From the NCBI RefSeq assembly GCF_000202835.1, contig NC_015178.1:1-64000 (forward strand): a stretch of 64,000 bases of DNA, written 5' to 3'. The notes below the pieces were generated by a model that did not search any database, was not told the DNA's origin, and saw only the letters and a list, made by a program, of their open reading frames with translations. Source of the DNA: Acidiphilium multivorum AIU301. Lineage in GTDB: Bacteria; Pseudomonadota; Alphaproteobacteria; Acetobacterales; Acetobacteraceae. Below, one piece after another: positions 16,116 through 25,966 of this stretch. Within the stretch, counting starts at the first letter, position 1; the number at the start of each line of letters is the position of its first letter. The position numbers and the translations under genes are program-made.

Positions 16116-16937
16116 ATGAAAAATGATTTCAATATATATAAAAATAAAAAATATGATCATCAATATTTAATATTCGTCATATCGTATGACCAAAACATAA
16201 TAGAGAAATTTAAATACAAAAAGATTTATCTTGCGCCTTTTTTAGTTGGAGACGACGAAACCATATTTAGTTTATTGTTTGAAAAAAAAGAAGGCGAAAT
16301 AAATTTCGATATTTGCATATTTTATTCAGAAAATTATTCTTATAATATAATTAAAATCATTCCAGAGATAAAATTGATAACTGACATCCCGATTTTAGCT
16401 ATATCAGGATCATATGATGAGTTATTTGTTGTGGATTTACTTAGGATAGGAGCAGACGACTGTGTCGTCTCAGCAATAGGAGCAATAGATCTAAATCTAC
16501 GGATTGAGAAACTAATTGAAAAAAATAGAAGTTCTGCAGATCACCAAAACCATAATATTCAAAACAATCCAATAAACAAAAACAATAATAATAATAATAA
16601 TAATAAAATCTTTGTTTTTGAAAAGTTTTATAAATATTTTACTCCAAGTGAGGATAAAATACTAAGCGAACTCATAGAAAATAAGGGGAAAGTCGTTAGC
16701 AGGGAATCTCTGTCTCTTCATACAAGAGATTCATATAAAAACACATCAAAAAGAACAGTTGATAATATCATTTGTAGGATTAGAAAAAAATTCGACATGC
16801 TATCCATTAACAATTACGTCATAAAGACTTATAGCTCTTTAGGATATTCCTTCATAGGAGATCCAGATAAATTCTTTTATGATTTAGCAATTAATATTGA
16901 AAAATATGAAAAAACCCTGCCAGAAAATCGTAATTGA
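16116..16937 (+). CDS. OmpR-like regulator with degenerate receiver, AT-rich island gene
   Basis: The 273-residue protein has two parts joined by a poly-Asn linker. Residues about 15-140 follow the receiver fold, but key residues are gone. The phosphoacceptor strand reads ICIFYSENY with no Asp, the acidic pair is replaced by SYDQN, and the KPF lysine region reads VSAIGAID; only GADDC remains familiar. Residues about 170-260 form a winged helix (FTPSEDKILSELIENKGKVV, RTVDNIICRIRKKF, IKTYSSLGYSF) as in OmpR/PhoB. DNA binding without phosphorylation is inferred. Codon use is extremely AT-rich against a GC-rich replicon, a strong sign of transfer. No partner kinase is adjacent. Confidence 0.87.
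   Translation: MKNDFNIYKNKKYDHQYLIFVISYDQNIIEKFKYKKIYLAPFLVGDDETIFSLLFEKKEGEINFDICIFYSENYSYNIIKIIPEIKLITDIPILAISGSYDELFVVDLLRIGADDCVVSAIGAIDLNLRIEKLIEKNRSSADHQNHNIQNNPINKNNNNNNNNKIFVFEKFYKYFTPSEDKILSELIENKGKVVSRESLSLHTRDSYKNTSKRTVDNIICRIRKKFDMLSINNYVIKTYSSLGYSFIGDPDKFFYDLAINIEKYEKTLPENRN
16584..16606 (+). repeat. AAT trinucleotide microsatellite (poly-Asn linker)
   Basis: About eight AAT units encode consecutive Asn residues between the pseudo-receiver and the DNA-binding domain. Unit changes keep the frame but alter linker length. Confidence 0.92.
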
Positions 16938-16998
16938 TATAGTTTATGCGGAGGGAACGCACAGTAAACATCGGATGCGTCTGAATCTTGGTGTGAGT

Positions 16999-17520
16999 TC
17001 AGCAGGCGCAGGACAGCGCCCGCCGGGCGCTGGAATAGAGGCCCCAGAGCATGAGGGCGATCGCCACCCCGTAGATTGCACCTTCATGGGTGGCAATGAA
17101 GCCCTGGATCGGCAGACCGAGCTGCCCGACAGCCGGTAGTACAGAGGCGATGGTTGCAATCGCCAGTGGCAGGATCGGGGTACAGCAGAGCAGTGCAGGC
17201 AAGGTTGCCAGCACCGCGCCCAGCACGGTGCCAGTCGGCCCCACCCGTGCCCCCTGTCGGATGCCGTAAACGCCGAGCGTCACCGTCAGCGCGAGAAGAA
17301 CGGCCATGATCAGCGCCAGAACAAACTGGCCTGGTGTCAGGAAGCGAAGCGAGACCAATCCGACGACACCGCCCGTGCTGGTGGCGGGCAGCAGCATCGC
17401 ATAGAACCCGAGCGCCGCGACAAACAGGACCATCGTCCCGATCACGGCCCGGCGGGAGCCCAGGGCGAATTGCAAGGCGCGCGGCACCATCTCCACGCGC
17501 TGATAAAAGGCGGCAATCAT
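16999..17520 (-). CDS. Four-helix membrane protein with vicinal Cys pair (mer operon)
   Basis: The 173-residue protein has four likely membrane helices: AVIGTMVLFVAALGFYAML, FVLALIMAVLLALTVTLGV, a long one around residues 98-135 containing LPALLCCTPILPL, and AIYGVAIALMLWGLYSS. The CC pair followed by TP resembles the metal-binding pairs of MerT-type importers, but the rest does not match MerT, MerC or MerF as I know them. The C-terminus SCAC adds two Cys. It starts within the stop of the TlpA-like gene (ATGA) and is last in the MerR-controlled operon. A role in Hg(II) uptake or thiol electron transfer is inferred only. Confidence 0.75.
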   Translation of the reverse strand: MIAAFYQRVEMVPRALQFALGSRRAVIGTMVLFVAALGFYAMLLPATSTGGVVGLVSLRFLTPGQFVLALIMAVLLALTVTLGVYGIRQGARVGPTGTVLGAVLATLPALLCCTPILPLAIATIASVLPAVGQLGLPIQGFIATHEGAIYGVAIALMLWGLYSSARRALSCAC

Positions 17521-18110
17521 GATCCGGTCTTTGGCTTGATGAAGCTTGCGATCTTGCCGAAGGTGGCGGAGGGCGTCGAGGAAACCACGGCGACGTGCCC
17601 GTCCGGCGCGATCACCTGGTAGACATCGACAAATTTGTGCGGATTGTAGAGGTCGAACAACGCCTTCGTGTCGTCTCCGATCACGAAATGCGGGTCGTTC
17701 AGCAGCTTCGGTGCCGCCTGCTCGACAAACTGGTGCATGCTCGGGCCAGAATAGCCGCCATTCTTGTCGTCGCGCAGCACGAGGATCGTCATGTCAGACT
17801 TGTCGATCTCCGCCTGATGCTGTGCGAAGGTCCTGAGCCCGGCCTTGCAGCTTGGACACCAGGTGGTGACCTGCCAGACCACGAGCGGATGGCCCATATA
17901 GGTTTTCAACTCGACGCTCTTTCCGTCAACGATGAACGGCGCGTTGGGCGCAGTCATGTCCTGCGGCGCCGGCGCGCTGGTTGGCCCCATCTTGCCTGTG
18001 GGGCCGGCAAATGCGGTCGCTGAAGCAAGGCCGGTGAACGCCAGTGCAGCCAATAGCGGTTTCCCGAGCCGCAGGAACCGAGAGTGAAAGAGGTTGTTGG
18101 TTTTTGTCAT
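17517..18110 (-). CDS. TlpA/redoxin-family thiol protein in the mer operon
   Basis: The 197-residue protein carries a signal peptide (LLAALAFTGLASATAFA, then GPTGK) and a thioredoxin-like domain with the active site TTWCPSCKAGLRTF near residue 85. Later blocks include ILVLRDDKNGG and YQVIAPDGHVAVV. It should act in the periplasm as a disulfide reductase or thiol carrier. AGGAG lies seven bases before the chosen ATG, which rules in favour of the second of two close ATGs. It follows merA by 65 bp and overlaps the Cys-pair membrane gene, suggesting the two proteins work together, possibly replacing MerP/MerT. Confidence 0.87.
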   Translation of the reverse strand: MTKTNNLFHSRFLRLGKPLLAALAFTGLASATAFAGPTGKMGPTSAPAPQDMTAPNAPFIVDGKSVELKTYMGHPLVVWQVTTWCPSCKAGLRTFAQHQAEIDKSDMTILVLRDDKNGGYSGPSMHQFVEQAAPKLLNDPHFVIGDDTKALFDLYNPHKFVDVYQVIAPDGHVAVVSSTPSATFGKIASFIKPKTGS

Positions 18111-18175
18111 GCGCATTCTCCTTTCGTGGTCATGAATCCATCCTCGTTCTGCCGTGCCTGACTGTTGCATCGCGT

Positions 18176-20220
<2,045 letters not shown>

Positions 20221-20412
20221 GGCCCGAACTCCTTCTGCAGCCCTGGTGCGAGCCATAGCGCGAATATCCGCAGCATTCCGATACCAAGACTGCCCCAGGA
20301 CACTTTTGGCCACCGGCAGGATCATCGCCGGCCCACCCATGGCTGCGCGGGGCGCGGAAAATATCACCTGGTCGGAAACGCATGACCCCTCCAAATTTAT
20401 CTCACGATGGTC

Positions 20413-20443
20413 TAGATAGGTTCTGGAGTAACTCCAGAATCAA
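20413..20443 (-). promoter_or_regulatory. MerR-type mer promoter and operator
   Basis: On the minus strand TTGATT (-35) and TATCTA (-10) are separated by 19 bp, the overlong spacer diagnostic of MerR-activated promoters. The spacer region holds a perfect 8-3-8 inverted repeat, TTCTGGAGTAACTCCAGAA (20421-20439 on the plus strand). MerR bound here would underwind the DNA when Hg(II) is present and switch on the leftward operon. The same site lies just before merR and probably controls it too. Confidence 0.87.
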
Positions 20444-20452
20444 GGGCATGTC

Positions 20453-20923
20453 GTGGGTAATGTGAATGACCGCCAAATTCGTGCCTCGGCTGCTAGGCTG
20501 GATGGTCCGTTGGAGCCGATCGGCAAGGTTGCGCGGCAAATCGGCTGTGGCATCGACACGATCCGCTTCTATGAAAAAATCGGAGTTCTACGTCAGCCGC
20601 GACGCACCGGGAGTGGCCGTCGGGTTTACGGCCCCGCCGAAATCGCACGCCTCGCCTTCATCTGCCGGGCACGGGAACTCGGCTTCTCTCTTGACGAGGT
20701 GCGCGGACTGCTCGACCTCGCGGAGGAGAAAGAGCGGCCCTGCGAGGATGTTAAGCAGGCCGCTGTCCGTCATCGCCAGGACGTACGACGCAAGATCTCC
20801 GACTTGCGGGCGGTCGAAGCCACGCTCGGCACCCTGATCCAGCAGTGCGAAGCCGACGGGCCAGCGGAATGCCCGTTGATCGAGGCATTATCGCAGCCGA
20901 GCATCGTCGTGCCCCGTCTTTGA
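20453..20923 (+). CDS. merR: MerR, Hg(II)-responsive regulator
   Basis: The 156-residue protein has the N-terminal MerR helix-turn-helix (EPIGKVARQIGCGIDTIRFYE), a dimerisation helix and three Cys at 97, 132 and 140. The 35-residue spacing between the first two equals that of Tn501 MerR Cys82-Cys117. The last gap is 8 instead of 9. These form the trigonal Hg site across the dimer. The start is a GTG, and a second GTG three codons later is possible. It is divergent from the mer operon, with the operator between. Confidence 0.93.
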   Translation: MGNVNDRQIRASAARLDGPLEPIGKVARQIGCGIDTIRFYEKIGVLRQPRRTGSGRRVYGPAEIARLAFICRARELGFSLDEVRGLLDLAEEKERPCEDVKQAAVRHRQDVRRKISDLRAVEATLGTLIQQCEADGPAECPLIEALSQPSIVVPRL

Positions 20924-20945
20924 AAGCGTCACCCGGAAAATCCAT

Positions 20946-21345
20946 TCACAACCCCAAGCCAAGCAACGCCACAGAACTGAACCACGCCGGGATATGCCGC
21001 TGGCGTGGCCGGCCGCGGCCCGCGGTCGGGAAGATCAGCGCCACGTCAGCCGGATAGACCTTCTGCTTGAACGGAATCCCCACGGCCCACCGCAAATTGC
21101 GGGCACTCAGCGCCTGGCGAAACGGCGCACTCAGGCCATAGCCGGTGTCAGCGAGCACACAGCCGAACCGCGCGCCGCCCACCCTGATCCGGTCGATCTG
21201 TCAATCGCGATCTCCGTCTTCCTACGAAATCCCTGGCGATCCGGCGGCACTCGCGCCTTGCTCATGCGGATTGGATCGCTTGTCCAGCTCTCCGGCAGGA
21301 ACAGGCGCAATCCCCGGTGTCGGTGTAGCGCGACAATCTGGGGTG
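20946..21345 (-). pseudogene. IS701-family transposase fragment with frameshift
   Basis: On the minus strand, LRLFLPESWTSDPIRMSKA and VPPDRQGFRRKTEIAI are followed, after a frame change near 21200, by DRIRVGGARFGCVLADTGYG and VGIPFKQKVYPADVALIFP. This is the central DDE region of IS701 transposases. Both ends are missing. Confidence 0.77.
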
Positions 21346-21379
21346 AGAATACGCCATCACCGTCCGGGAACATATTCTC

Positions 21380-21787
21380 GTGAGGCAATACGATTCTCAC
21401 GCTGATTGTCGCGCGGCAGTCGGGCCAATTACCTCGATTACCATGGCCCTGTCTGCGGTAAACCCGGCAAATTTCGAGAGTGGCCGCCACTTCGCTGCGT
21501 GGCTGGGACTGACGCCACGAGAACATTCGACAGGTGGAAAACATCGCCTTGGCCGGATCAGCAATGCGGGCAATGAGCGGTTGCGTTAGTTACTGGTCGT
21601 CGGCGCGATGGGGGTGTTTCGATACGCCAAGCCGGGCAGCAAATCAGCAAATACCTGGCTGTTGCAATTGCAGGAGCGCCGGCCGCGCAAGATCGCGGTG
21701 ATCGCTCTGGCCAACAAGATCGCCCGGATCATCTGGGCGATGATGGCGCGCGGCGAGGCATACCGGCGGCAGCCGGCAGCAGCCTGA
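21380..21787 (+). pseudogene. IS110-family transposase C-terminal fragment
   Basis: The frame reads GPITSITMALSAVNPANFES, WLGLTPREHSTGGKHRLG and NAGNERLR, then an in-frame stop. It continues YAKPGSKSANTWLLQLQ and VIALANKIARIIWAMMARGE to a natural end. It is the Ser-containing C-terminal domain of an IS110-group transposase different from the 31-kb element. The N-terminal half is missing. Confidence 0.78.
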
Positions 21788-22065
21788 CCGCGGCCGGTGC
21801 CAGGGAGGCAAGAGCGACAGAAGAAGATGGTGATTGGTCGAACCGACGAATGGCGGCAATCCAGCGGGGGTCAACGGCAGGTCGATGCCGCAGATTTGTT
21901 TGGATGCCATTCGCGGAACCCATCTGGGCTGGCGGTCATGAGGCCGCGCCAAAAAGCCGGACACATGACCGCATTCGTGCCGCCGCCAAATTCTCGCACC
22001 GTCGATCTTGAATCCCGGGCCGTTCCACACATGACCCCCTCGATTGAGAGGAGGGACAGATGGCG

Positions 22066-22518
22066 AGCGGCGCTGCCTTATCTTGTCGAACGCGATACGC
22101 CGTTGGGCCGCTGGGCGCGGGGATTGCTCGACCGAGCGCATAAGAACGTGGGCGTAGTCGCGCTGGCCGCGAAGCTGGCTCGGATCGCATGGGCTGTTTT
22201 GGCGCACGGTTGCGATTACGGCGCCCAATTCGAAGCGGCGGCTGCGGCAGCATGACGGAATCGCCCGAACAGCGCTCGCAGTTGGGCGCGAAAGGGCAGT
22301 CGATGTCTGCGTGAGGTGAAAGGAAGATGGCCTGACAGTCGAATGGCGGCTTGAAACCCTGACCCATTGAACGGCCTCCGAGGCCGGTGTGATTATAAGG
22401 ATCAGGCCGCGCGGATCTCCATCTTGGCCGGGTTCGAAGCCCGAGACCGGATACGTTGAAGCAGACTGATTAGAGCCAGATGAAATTCACCCCTTGCGGA
22501 CGGGGCGGGCCATACGTT
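22066..22518 (+). pseudogene. 3' fragment of the IS1111-group element (repeat of 32044-32497)
   Basis: This stretch of about 453 bp is nearly identical to the last part of the complete element at 31.1-32.5 kb. It holds the last 60-odd transposase codons (ALPYLVERDTPLGRWARG to the Ala-rich end), then the 3' non-coding segment including TGTGATTAT at 22388-22396 and the terminal GGGGCGGGCCAT. About a dozen substitutions separate the copies. Confidence 0.88.
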
Positions 22519-22656
22519 CAGTTCGTTTGCGAAGACGAACGGAGATACGATGGACTGGAGGTCAACCGGGCGAGCGACAATACGCCGAGTTACTGCATCT
22601 TCGTAGGCCGGGCGGATTATGCGAAGCGCCGGATAATGCGGAGTGTCGGCCGCTGA
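22519..22656 (+). pseudogene. C-terminal remnant of an unknown gene
   Basis: Directly after the IS1111 end an open frame reads QFVCEDERRYDGLEVNRASD, then TPSYCIFVGRADYAKRR and a stop. Composition is protein-like, but the 5' part is lost to the IS. I do not recognise it. It precedes the primase-helicase gene by about 110 bp. Confidence 0.3.
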
Positions 22657-22768
22657 ACGCCGGCATTCCATGCTGCTGCGCCTAATGCTGCCCGTCGATC
22701 CGCCGAGCCACGCGTCGCCCGCCTTAAGGTCGTGCTCCCTTTGGTCTATGTTGTCTCTTGGTCTATGG

Positions 22769-25222
22769 GTGAGAGCAACGACTTTGGCGGACGAGAACGA
22801 CCTCTCGGCGGACATCGCGCGCGTTCGGCGTCGGTTGACCGATCTCGATGCCGAGCGCACGAGGCTCAAGGCCGAGTTGGAGACGCTGGAAAAGAGGCGG
22901 GCGTCTGATCGCCGACCGGCCGAGCAGCCGTTCCCTGGTGATGCCGCGGTCACCAACCACTCGTCGTCGCTCGAGAAGGTCGATTTGTTCCGGCGGTTGT
23001 TTGCCGGGCGCCCCGATGTCTTTCCGGTTCGATGGGACAATAGAAAGACCGGGCGTTCAGGATATTCGCCGGCCTGCTCGAATGAGTGGGCAAAGGGGAT
23101 TTGCGGCAAGCCGGCGGTGAAGTGCGGAGAGTGCCCACATCAGGCCTTCATCGCACCCTCCGAGGACGTGATCGAAAGACACCTGCGCGGCGGTGGCACC
23201 TCCACCAGCGGCTTTGTCGCCGGGGTGTATCCATTGCTGCAGGACGAAACCTGCTGGTTCCTGGCCGCAGACTTCGACAAGGAAAGCTGGGCGGACGATG
23301 CCAGGGCATTGCAGGACACCTGCCACGCGAAAGGAATTGCCGCCGCTTTGGAACGGTCGCGGTCGGGGAATGGTGGCCATGTTTGGATCTTCTTCTCCGA
23401 GCCTGTGCCGGCAAGGGCCGCCAGGCAGTTGGGCTCGGCGTTGATAACGGAGACGATGGAAAGCCGCCCCGAGATCGGTTTCTCCTCCTACGATCGGTTC
23501 TTTCCCAACCAGGACACGATGCCCATCGGTGGCTTTGGCAATTTGATCGCGTTGCCGCTGCAAAGAAAGGCTCGCGAATGCGGCAACAGCGTGTTTGTCG
23601 ACAAGGATCTACAGCCTTACGACGACCAGTGGGCGTACCTGTCATCCCTGCCTAGAGTGCCGGCAGCCACCGTCTTCCGGATCGCGGACGAGGCGGAATC
23701 GTCGGGTCGTGTCCTGGGTGTTCGCATGCCGGTCGAAGACAAATATGCGGAAGAGCCATGGAAGATGTCGCCGGCGCGGCGCAGCGAGCCGCGGCGCATC
23801 GAGGCTGCGATACCGAAAACCGTCAGGATCGTGGTCGGCGATCAGGTTTACATCGACCGGACGGAGCTTCCGCCGGCCCTGATCACGCAGTTCATTCGAC
23901 TGGCGGCGTTCCAGAACCCGGAATTCTATCGTGCGCAGGCCATGCGGCTGCCGACATTCGGCAAGCCGCGGATCGTCTCCTGTGCCGAGCTTTATCCGAG
24001 ACATGTCGCTTTGCCCCGCGGCTGTCTCGAGGAGGTGATCGATCTCGCCAAGAGCCACGGGGCCGTCACCGAGTTGGAGGACCGCCGCGAGAGCGGCACG
24101 CCACTTCCCGCGGGCGTCGTCTTCCAGGGCGAGTTGCAGCGGCCGCAGTCGAGGGCCTTCGAGGCCCTCGTCGCCCACGACGCCGGGGTGCTTGCGGCAA
24201 CGACCGCCTTTGGCAAGACTGTTGTCGCGGCGGCGCTCATCGCCCATCGCAGCCGGAACACGCTGATCCTCGTCCACCGGCGCGAACTGCTGAAGCAATG
24301 GGTGGAGCGTCTGCGGACTTTCTTGAATATAGGCCGCAATCAGATCGGCGTAATCGGTGGCGGAAAACGGAAGCCGACCGGCATCATCGACGTTGCGCTC
24401 ATCCAGAGCCTGGTCCGCAACGGGGAAGTTGCGGACACAGTTGCCGATTATGGCCATCTGATCGTCGATGAATGCCATCACCTGTCGGCGGCAAGCTTCG
24501 AGCTTGTCGCTCGGCGATCGAAGGCGCGGTATGTGGTGGGCTTGTCCGCGACTGTGGCCCGCAAGGACGGCCACCACCCGATCATCTTCATGCAATGCGG
24601 CCCCGTCCGTCATCGGGTCGATGCTAGAGTTCAAGCCGCCGAAGGCGGCATCCGCCACCGGGTGCGCGATCGCTCGACGACATTCGAGCTGCCGCCGTCC
24701 CTGGCGTCAGTCGAGCGTCCGTCGATCCCTGCGATCTACGCGGCATTGGCTCAGGACGGCTCGCGGAACGATCTCATCTTCGGCGACGTGCTGAAGTCGC
24801 TCGAGGCGAAGCGCTCGCCTGTCGTTCTGACGGAGCGGAAAGATCATCTTGATCGGCTTCGGCAGCGGTTCTCGCCGTTCGTGAAGAACCTCGTCGTGCT
24901 GCGCGGCGGCATGTCTGCGGGCGATCGCAAAATGGCCGAAGCCGCAATGCGGGTCCCGGACGATCAGGAGCGCCTGATCCTCGCGACCGGCCGTTACATC
25001 GGCGAAGGCTTCGACGACGCCCGCCTCGACACGTTGTTCTTGACGATGCCGATCGCCTGGAAGGGGACATTAGCGCAATATGTCGGCCGTCTCCATCGCC
25101 AGCATGCTGGAAAGCGGGACGTCCTTGTCGTGGACTATGTCGATCATGCTGTGCCGGTTCTCGCTCGGATGGCCGTGAAACGCCGCGCCGGCTATCGCGC
25201 CTTGGGCTACATCATAGAGTAG
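22769..25222 (+). CDS. TOTE-type archaeo-eukaryotic primase fused to SF2 helicase
   Basis: The protein of about 817 residues begins with a coiled coil (DLSADIARVRRRLTDLDAER), then a small Cys-containing segment (CSNEWAKGICGKPAVKCGEC). A primase-like domain follows with a DxD motif in WFLAADFDKESW and the histidine strand GNGGHVWIFF. An SF2 helicase makes up the C-terminal half: Walker A-like ATTAFGKTVVA, DECHH box (LIVDECHHLSA), GLSAT and the arginine-finger motif QYVGRLHRQH. This is the AEP-helicase plan of TOTE conflict systems, thought to act in defence against mobile DNA. The start is uncertain; GTG at 22769 sits just before the coiled coil, and ATG at 22748 or TTG at 22784 are alternatives. 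No separate nuclease partner is visible. Confidence 0.83.
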   Translation: MRATTLADENDLSADIARVRRRLTDLDAERTRLKAELETLEKRRASDRRPAEQPFPGDAAVTNHSSSLEKVDLFRRLFAGRPDVFPVRWDNRKTGRSGYSPACSNEWAKGICGKPAVKCGECPHQAFIAPSEDVIERHLRGGGTSTSGFVAGVYPLLQDETCWFLAADFDKESWADDARALQDTCHAKGIAAALERSRSGNGGHVWIFFSEPVPARAARQLGSALITETMESRPEIGFSSYDRFFPNQDTMPIGGFGNLIALPLQRKARECGNSVFVDKDLQPYDDQWAYLSSLPRVPAATVFRIADEAESSGRVLGVRMPVEDKYAEEPWKMSPARRSEPRRIEAAIPKTVRIVVGDQVYIDRTELPPALITQFIRLAAFQNPEFYRAQAMRLPTFGKPRIVSCAELYPRHVALPRGCLEEVIDLAKSHGAVTELEDRRESGTPLPAGVVFQGELQRPQSRAFEALVAHDAGVLAATTAFGKTVVAAALIAHRSRNTLILVHRRELLKQWVERLRTFLNIGRNQIGVIGGGKRKPTGIIDVALIQSLVRNGEVADTVADYGHLIVDECHHLSAASFELVARRSKARYVVGLSATVARKDGHHPIIFMQCGPVRHRVDARVQAAEGGIRHRVRDRSTTFELPPSLASVERPSIPAIYAALAQDGSRNDLIFGDVLKSLEAKRSPVVLTERKDHLDRLRQRFSPFVKNLVVLRGGMSAGDRKMAEAAMRVPDDQERLILATGRYIGEGFDDARLDTLFLTMPIAWKGTLAQYVGRLHRQHAGKRDVLVVDYVDHAVPVLARMAVKRRAGYRALGYIIE

Positions 25223-25341
25223 CTGCGCCTCGCGGGGATGCGAGACGCCGCATGGCGGTCAGCGCGACCAGATAAGTTGGACACCCGCAAGAACCCCTTC
25301 GGCTTGGGACACTCATGCGGGTTTGACCAGGCTCGTCCATC

Positions 25342-25386
25342 TTGAAATAATGTTCACTACATCTTACACTAAATCAGATAGTGTAA
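25342..25386 (+). promoter_or_regulatory. hipBA promoter and operator
   Basis: TTGAAA at 25342-25347 and TACACT at 25365-25370 are 17 bp apart, a good sigma-70-like promoter. An inverted repeat TTACACTA (25364-25371) and TAGTGTAA (25379-25386) with a 7-bp spacer overlaps the -10 box, the expected place for autorepression by the HipB-like protein encoded next. Confidence 0.65.
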
Positions 25387-25401
25387 AAGTTAGTGAGCAA
25401 T

Positions 25402-25737
25402 ATGAGCGCCAAACCCGAAGCCACATTGCCAATCCCGGTGCGCCGTGCCCTCAGGAAGCTGGGTGCGGACATCCGTGATGCGCGTCGCCGTCGGAGAATT
25501 CCGACGACGACCATGGCGGAGCGCTCGCTCATCAGCCGCGTGACGCTCACCAAGGTCGAGAAGGGCGATCCCAGCGTCAGCTTTGGCATCTACGCCACTG
25601 TGCTCTTCGTCCTCGGCATGACCGAGCGCCTGGCTGAACTGGCTGACCCCAAGCACGACACCATTGGCCTCAGCCTGGAGGACGACCTGCTGCCGCAGCG
25701 CATCCGCAGCCCGAACAAGCCCAAGGGAACCGGCTGA
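25402..25737 (+). CDS. hipB: HipB-like XRE-family antitoxin/regulator
   Basis: The 111-residue protein has an XRE helix-turn-helix (RALRKLGADIRDARRRRRIP, then MAERSLISRVTLTKVEKGDP). The tail is charged. It should bind the upstream inverted repeat and neutralise HipA. Its stop overlaps the hipA ATG (TGATG). An upstream in-frame GTG would add three residues. Because hipA is split by an IS, this antitoxin may now act only as a free repressor. Confidence 0.83.
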   Translation: MSAKPEATLPIPVRRALRKLGADIRDARRRRRIPTTTMAERSLISRVTLTKVEKGDPSVSFGIYATVLFVLGMTERLAELADPKHDTIGLSLEDDLLPQRIRSPNKPKGTG

Positions 25738-25966
25738 TGGACCGCGAGATTTTTGTCTACATAGACCTGCACGGTGAACCCATTCTCGTCGGCCGCCTGT
25801 GGTCGCGCGTGCGCAAGGGGCGGGAAAGCGCGTCGTTTGAGTACGACCCGGCGTGGCTTGCGCACCCGGAACGCTTTGCGCTGGAGCCAGCCTTGACGCT
25901 TGCGCCGGGGCCGTTCCACACTCCGCCCGAAAAGGCGCTATTTGGCGCGATTGGTGATTCCGCACC

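Noticed and set aside
16999-17520. Annotation of the Cys-pair membrane protein as MerT
   Set aside because: Four helices, CC in the third helix and a SCAC tail do not match the MerT plan; naming it merT would overstate the evidence.
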